Notes under the pieces: model-generated
What the model was told of the DNA's origin: nothing
The model's input: only the letters and a program-made list of their open reading frames with translations
Databases searched by the model: none
Shown here: in pieces, positions 5,319 to 7,418 of the stretch
How the letters are laid out: every line of letters begins with the position of its first letter
How positions within the stretch are numbered: position 1 is the first letter of the stretch
Assembly (NCBI GenBank): GCA_015904075.1
Contig: JABMDH010000059.1
Span: forward strand, 1-7,418
Source of the DNA: Nitrospira sp.
Lineage (GTDB): Bacteria; Nitrospirota; Nitrospiria; Nitrospirales; Nitrospiraceae
DNA: 7,418 nt
Direction: 5' to 3'
Translations under genes and position numbers: made by a program

Positions 5319-5815
5319 CGCACGAAGAATTGGAAGATGCTGTTCCGTTGTATGCCGTTGGCGCCCTGGAGCGGACCGAACGGCAAGTGCTTGAGGCGCA
5401 TTTACTCTCCGGATGTCTCACGTGCCACACCTCCCTCAAGGAACATCAGTCGGTCGCCGTTCTTCTCCCGTTCAGTCTTCCCCTCACACAGCCACCCCGC
5501 GTCATCAAGGCCAAGATTATGGCGGCACGGACACCGGCCGCCGCGGCAGAATCCATCACTCAACCACCGAACAAGCCCAGCCTCGAGCCCGGCGAATGGA
5601 TGAATCATCTTTTTCCGCCGGATGAGTCGTCCCCGGCTTCGTCATTTGCCTGGATGGCAGGACTGATCCTCCTCGCGCTCCTCGCCGGTGGCTACCTCGC
5701 ATGGAATTTCTATACTCGAATAGCCGAGGACACGACAAAACTGGCTCACCTGCAAACTGAGTTAGACCGGACCAGATCCGCCCTCGCTGAGCGCGAGCAA
5801 TCGCTTACGGCATAG
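5315..5815 (+). CDS. RskA-type anti-sigma factor, N-terminal part, cut by amber codon
   Basis: 166 residues up to an in-frame TAG. Residues 3-60 form the cytoplasmic sigma-binding domain: a helix THEELEDAVPLYAVGALE, then the zinc-type H-x4-C-x2-C motif (His29, Cys34, Cys37) in HLLSGCLTCHTSL. A Pro/Ala-rich linker (72-108) leads to one membrane helix (about 111-133, WMAGLILLALLAGGYLAW), and a coiled coil begins at 136. The C-terminal sensor domain expected in this family lies downstream in the same frame (to 6304) but is cut off. The ATG overlaps the sigma factor's TGA, the usual arrangement for a sigma/anti-sigma pair. The truncated product keeps both the sigma-binding domain and the membrane anchor, so it could still sequester the sigma factor but not receive an outside signal through the lost domain. 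The original protein would be 329 codons. Family assignment is firm; functional state is uncertain. Confidence 0.85.
   Translation: MTHEELEDAVPLYAVGALERTERQVLEAHLLSGCLTCHTSLKEHQSVAVLLPFSLPLTQPPRVIKAKIMAARTPAAAAESITQPPNKPSLEPGEWMNHLFPPDESSPASSFAWMAGLILLALLAGGYLAWNFYTRIAEDTTKLAHLQTELDRTRSALAEREQSLTA
5813..5815 (+). other. In-frame amber (TAG) codon interrupting the anti-sigma gene
   Basis: Codon 167 of the anti-sigma frame is TAG, flanked by TTAACGGCA-like alanine codons upstream and CGG GAT GAC downstream. Both sides read as one coiled coil, with leucines at 143, 150, 157, 164, 171, 178, 185, 192 and 199. One C-to-T change from CAG (Gln), or a change from AAG or GAG, would create it. Three other genes here end in TAG (986, 6304, 7036), so a general reassignment of amber is unlikely. 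Confidence 0.9.
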
Positions 5816-6304
5816 CGGGATGACCTCCAACACCACACGACTGACCTGGCAGCGCTGAAAAACCAACTGATCCAACGTGAGGCCGAATTGGACGACGCGC
5901 AGACACAACTGGCGCTCCGAGACGGACCGCCGGTGCGGGCGCCGCAGGATGAACTGGGTCTGTTACTGCGTACCCCGGACGTGAAAGCGATCTCTATGGC
6001 CGGCACAACGATGGCACCGCCCGCGTCGGGCATGTTCCTGTTCGATGCCCAGACGAAGAAAGCCTGGCTCTATTCCGTCAATCTCCCCGCCTGTCCGGAT
6101 GGGGCGACGTATCAGGTATGGGCTATATATGAGAAACCGCTGAGCGTGGGAATGTTCCAGGTGGGCAACGGAGAAACCTCTCACTTGTTCGCCACACCGT
6201 TGCCCAACTTCACCAATGCCAAGAAATTTATCGTCAGCCTCGAACCGACCGGCGGACGCGCCGAACCCTCAGGTCCACTCTACCTGTCCAGTCAATTGCC
6301 CTAG
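5816..6304 (+). pseudogene. Anti-sigma factor C-terminal part: rest of coiled coil and RskA sensor domain
   Basis: This continues the anti-sigma frame beyond the amber codon. Codons 168-199 complete the coiled coil (RDDLQHHTTDLAALKNQ, then QREAELDDAQTQL), and 210-329 form the RskA-type C-terminal domain, recognisable by VKAISMAGTTMAPPASGMFL, TYQVWAIYEKPLSVGMFQVG and the closing SLEPTGG-x6-SGPLYL. In the family this domain lies outside the cytoplasmic membrane and controls sigma release. Without readthrough it could be made only by re-initiation: GTGAGG (5877-5882) stands five bases before a TTG at 5888, which would give a 138-residue product lacking any membrane segment or signal and so stranded in the cytoplasm. 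ATG 5996 is a later option. The reading frame has no other lesion, indicating that the interruption is recent, tolerated by readthrough, or a sequence error. Confidence 0.75.
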
Positions 6305-6329
6305 CCAGCATGATTCATGAGCGCTGCTG

Positions 6330-6364
6330 CGGTCTTCGTCGCTCGTATCTCGTCCTTCGACTCA
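6330..6364 (+). repeat. Degenerate CGnnnnn heptamer repeat, copy 3
   Basis: Five consecutive 7-base units start with CG: CGGTCTT at 6330, CGTCGCT at 6337, CGTATCT at 6344, CGTCCTT at 6351 and CGACTCA at 6358. The last two run into the palindrome at 6356-6388. The pyrimidine-rich unit pattern resembles the tracts before the TPR and glycosyltransferase genes. Confidence 0.45.
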
Positions 6365-6405
6365 GCTCAGGACCGTGAGCCTGTCGAACGGTAAAGCGTA
6401 TCTCG
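6344..6405. repeat. REP-like palindrome flanked by a 9-bp direct repeat
   Basis: TTCGAC (6356-6361) pairs with GTCGAA (6383-6388), and inside it GCTCA (6365-6369) pairs with TGAGC (6376-6380) around a six-base loop. Sequences of this kind (TTCGAC...CTGTCGAA with an inner GCTCA/TGAGC stem) recur between genes in many GC-rich bacteria. CGTATCTCG occurs exactly at 6344-6352 and 6397-6405, on either side of the palindrome, as a target duplication might. It lies between the anti-sigma gene and tadA, 40 bases past the stop, and no T-run marks it as a terminator. Confidence 0.55.
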
Positions 6406-6541
6406 CAAACACGGATAAAAACACACGCTTGACGGCCGGCGCTCACTTCTGCGCGAATGCAAGACACAGAACTGTTCCAGCCGGGGTCGTCTATGTTAGC
6501 ATTCTCCACAGAAACACTAACCCCGCGCCATCCGGCCCCCC

Positions 6542-7036
6542 ATGCAACAACCACACGATCACGATCTCCAGTTCATGCACATGGCTCTTCAGCAGGCGGC
6601 GCTGGCTCCAGCAGCCGGCGAAGTGCCGATCGCCGCAGTCCTCGTACACGAGGGGCGGGTGCTGGCCTCTGCGCACAACCTCCGGGAATCTTTGCAGGAC
6701 CCGACGGCTCACGCCGAGATCGTCGTTATTCGCAAGGCGGCTGAGCAGCTGAGTTCCTGGCGGCTCACCGACACCACCCTCTACGTGACGCTGGAACCCT
6801 GTCCCATGTGTGCCGGCGCCATCGTACAATCCCGCATTCCACGGCTCGTCTTCGGCGCCTGGGACCCGAAGGCGGGCGCCTGTGGATCGCTCTTCGACAT
6901 CCCCTCCGACCACCGACTCAATCATCGAGTGGACGTCGTGGGCGGGATCTTGGAAAAGGAAAGCCAGACACTGCTACGAGAATTCTTCCGGCCGAAACGG
7001 CAGACGACGGCGTCGAAGCACGATCATCGCTCATAG
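6542..7036 (+). CDS. tadA: tRNA-specific adenosine deaminase
   Basis: A 164-residue zinc enzyme that deaminates the wobble adenosine (A34) of tRNA-Arg(ACG) to inosine in the cytoplasm, an essential step in decoding CGN codons in most bacteria. The catalytic signature is complete: HAE with His57 as zinc ligand and Glu59 as proton shuttle (context DPTAHAEI), and PCPMCAGA with Cys87 and Cys90 as the other ligands. GEVPIAAVLV (26-35), AHN (44-46) and the later GAWDPKAGACGSLFDI (105-120) are typical of TadA rather than cytidine or guanine deaminases. The length is normal for the family. ATG 6542 gives the usual short N-terminal helix (FMHMALQQAALA) but lacks a Shine-Dalgarno and sits after a C-rich stretch. 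It is preceded by the repeat-rich spacer and followed by 47 bases before the next possible start. The identification is secure. Confidence 0.95.
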   Translation: MQQPHDHDLQFMHMALQQAALAPAAGEVPIAAVLVHEGRVLASAHNLRESLQDPTAHAEIVVIRKAAEQLSSWRLTDTTLYVTLEPCPMCAGAIVQSRIPRLVFGAWDPKAGACGSLFDIPSDHRLNHRVDVVGGILEKESQTLLREFFRPKRQTTASKHDHRS

Positions 7037-7083
7037 CGTCTCCAGCGTTCGGCACATCTGCCGCCTGCCCAGCGCTCAGGACG

Positions 7084-7418
7084 ATGGCCTTGTTGTTAAC
7101 GGATGCAGGTGCTATATCATCTACACCATCGTTACCAGGAGAGTTGATCCGACCGGCAGGAGGTTGGTCACCCATCCGACAATTACCTACACCTACGGCT
7201 TTCTTCTTCATCATTGCGTTGTCGGCAATGATGTCTCCTCCTCATGTGTCAGCCATCGAAGCGGTTCCAGTTTATTTCCCCCTCCGTCCGTTCAATTTCG
7301 ACGTCTCGTTCAATCAGCGGACATTTGCGCCACAGGCAAGGGTGCTCGCCGTCCAAGCCGGCATCACCGCCCTTCGCTATGGTTCGCTTGAGGTGAGAAC
7401 CGTCTATCAATACTATAG
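7084..7418 (+). CDS. Exported protein, probably envelope-associated (partial, runs off the window)
   Basis: The frame from ATG 7084 stays open for 111 codons to the window's end. Residues 39-50 (AFFFIIALSAMM) form a hydrophobic core followed by SPPHVSA and a likely cleavage after Ala57 (V-S-A), so this is a signal peptide. The mature part starts IEAVPVYFPLRPFNFDVSFN and continues with alternating polar and hydrophobic residues (RVLAVQAGITALRYG, LEVRTVYQYY) that suggest beta-strands, perhaps of an outer-membrane or periplasmic protein. I do not recognise the family. The start is unsettled: ATG 7084 gives an unusually long 38-residue N-region and no good Shine-Dalgarno; TTG 7144 has AGGAG too close (two bases); ATC 7174, ten bases after a perfect AGGAGG, would give the tidy signal peptide (M)RQLPTPTAFFFIIALSAM. 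That the region is coding is well supported; the exact 5' end is not. Confidence 0.65.
   Translation, partial: MALLLTDAGAISSTPSLPGELIRPAGGWSPIRQLPTPTAFFFIIALSAMMSPPHVSAIEAVPVYFPLRPFNFDVSFNQRTFAPQARVLAVQAGITALRYGSLEVRTVYQYY
7090..7118 (+). promoter_or_regulatory. Possible promoter before the exported-protein gene
   Basis: TTGTTG (7090-7095) and TATATC (7113-7118) are 17 bases apart and match -35/-10 consensus at three and four of six positions. Transcription would start near 7125, downstream of the ATG at 7084, which would then not be the start codon. The match is modest. A small hairpin CGGCA-catc-TGCCG (7050-7063) lies just upstream, after tadA. Confidence 0.3.
7158..7163 (+). promoter_or_regulatory. 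Strong Shine-Dalgarno without a standard start codon
   Basis: AGGAGG is a perfect ribosome-binding sequence. In the frame of the exported protein the only start-like codon at workable distance is ATC at 7174, ten bases on. No in-frame ATG, GTG or TTG lies 5-12 bases downstream. See the partial gene entry for the competing starts. Confidence 0.4.

Noticed and set aside
5813..5815. Genome-wide amber recoding as explanation for the internal TAG
   Set aside because: Three other genes in the window (ending at 986, 6304 and 7036) use TAG as an ordinary stop, and extension past them gives no sensible protein.
7037..7130. Small SRP RNA (ffs) or a tRNA after tadA
   Set aside because: ffs follows tadA in some bacteria, but the conserved GGAAGCAGCC loop is absent and no cloverleaf arms are seen; only a 5-bp hairpin at 7050-7063.
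6810..7391. Long plus-strand open frame overlapping the end of tadA
   Set aside because: It is a shadow frame rich in Ser and Arg; the other frame carries the TadA end and the signal peptide of the next gene.

Overview
The window reads as chromosomal DNA of a GC-rich, diderm (two-membrane) bacterium. It encodes a signal-peptide-bearing outer-membrane beta-barrel enzyme, a lipoprotein, an ECF sigma/anti-sigma pair and tRNA adenosine deaminase. Gene mix, codon use and short palindromic and heptamer intergenic repeats recall Nitrospira-like Nitrospirota. That assignment is an impression, not a proof. All confidently called genes lie on the + strand. No tRNA, rRNA, CRISPR array, transposase or phage gene is visible.

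Layout. 2-64 is the tail of an upstream gene. 222-986 is a cytoplasmic TPR protein with an exact 40-residue repeat period. A gap with a nested inverted repeat (1031-1085) follows. 1182-1784 and 1798-2550 form a tight envelope operon: a PagL-like lipid A deacylase homologue and a lipoprotein of unknown function. 2551-2836 holds a perfect 10-bp hairpin and a coding-like stretch on the minus strand, then a candidate promoter for two small genes (2837-3154 TPR; 3183-3383 unknown). 3495-4586 is a GT-B glycosyltransferase-like protein resembling the N-terminal half of plant L-arabinokinase. A sigma70-type promoter (4628-4656) precedes an ECF sigma factor (4704-5318). Its stop overlaps the start of an RskA-type anti-sigma gene (5315-6304), which is cut by an in-frame amber codon at 5813-5815. 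6305-6541 is repeat-rich. tadA occupies 6542-7036, and the window ends inside a gene for an exported protein (7084 to beyond 7418).

How they fit together. The sigma/anti-sigma pair should be an envelope or redox stress switch: the N-terminal domain holds the sigma factor in the cytoplasm, one helix spans the membrane, and a C-terminal domain senses outside. The amber codon separates these halves while the leucine-heptad phase continues unbroken across it, so the lesion looks recent, suppressed or erroneous. The PagL-like protein and lipoprotein are probably made together for outer-membrane work. TadA is housekeeping (wobble inosine).

The points most worth a second look are the interrupted anti-sigma gene, period-7 CGnnnnn repeats in three intergenic regions, the arabinokinase-like glycosyltransferase, the PagL homologue with Asn where catalytic Glu is expected, and the exported protein whose best ribosome-binding site faces an ATC codon.
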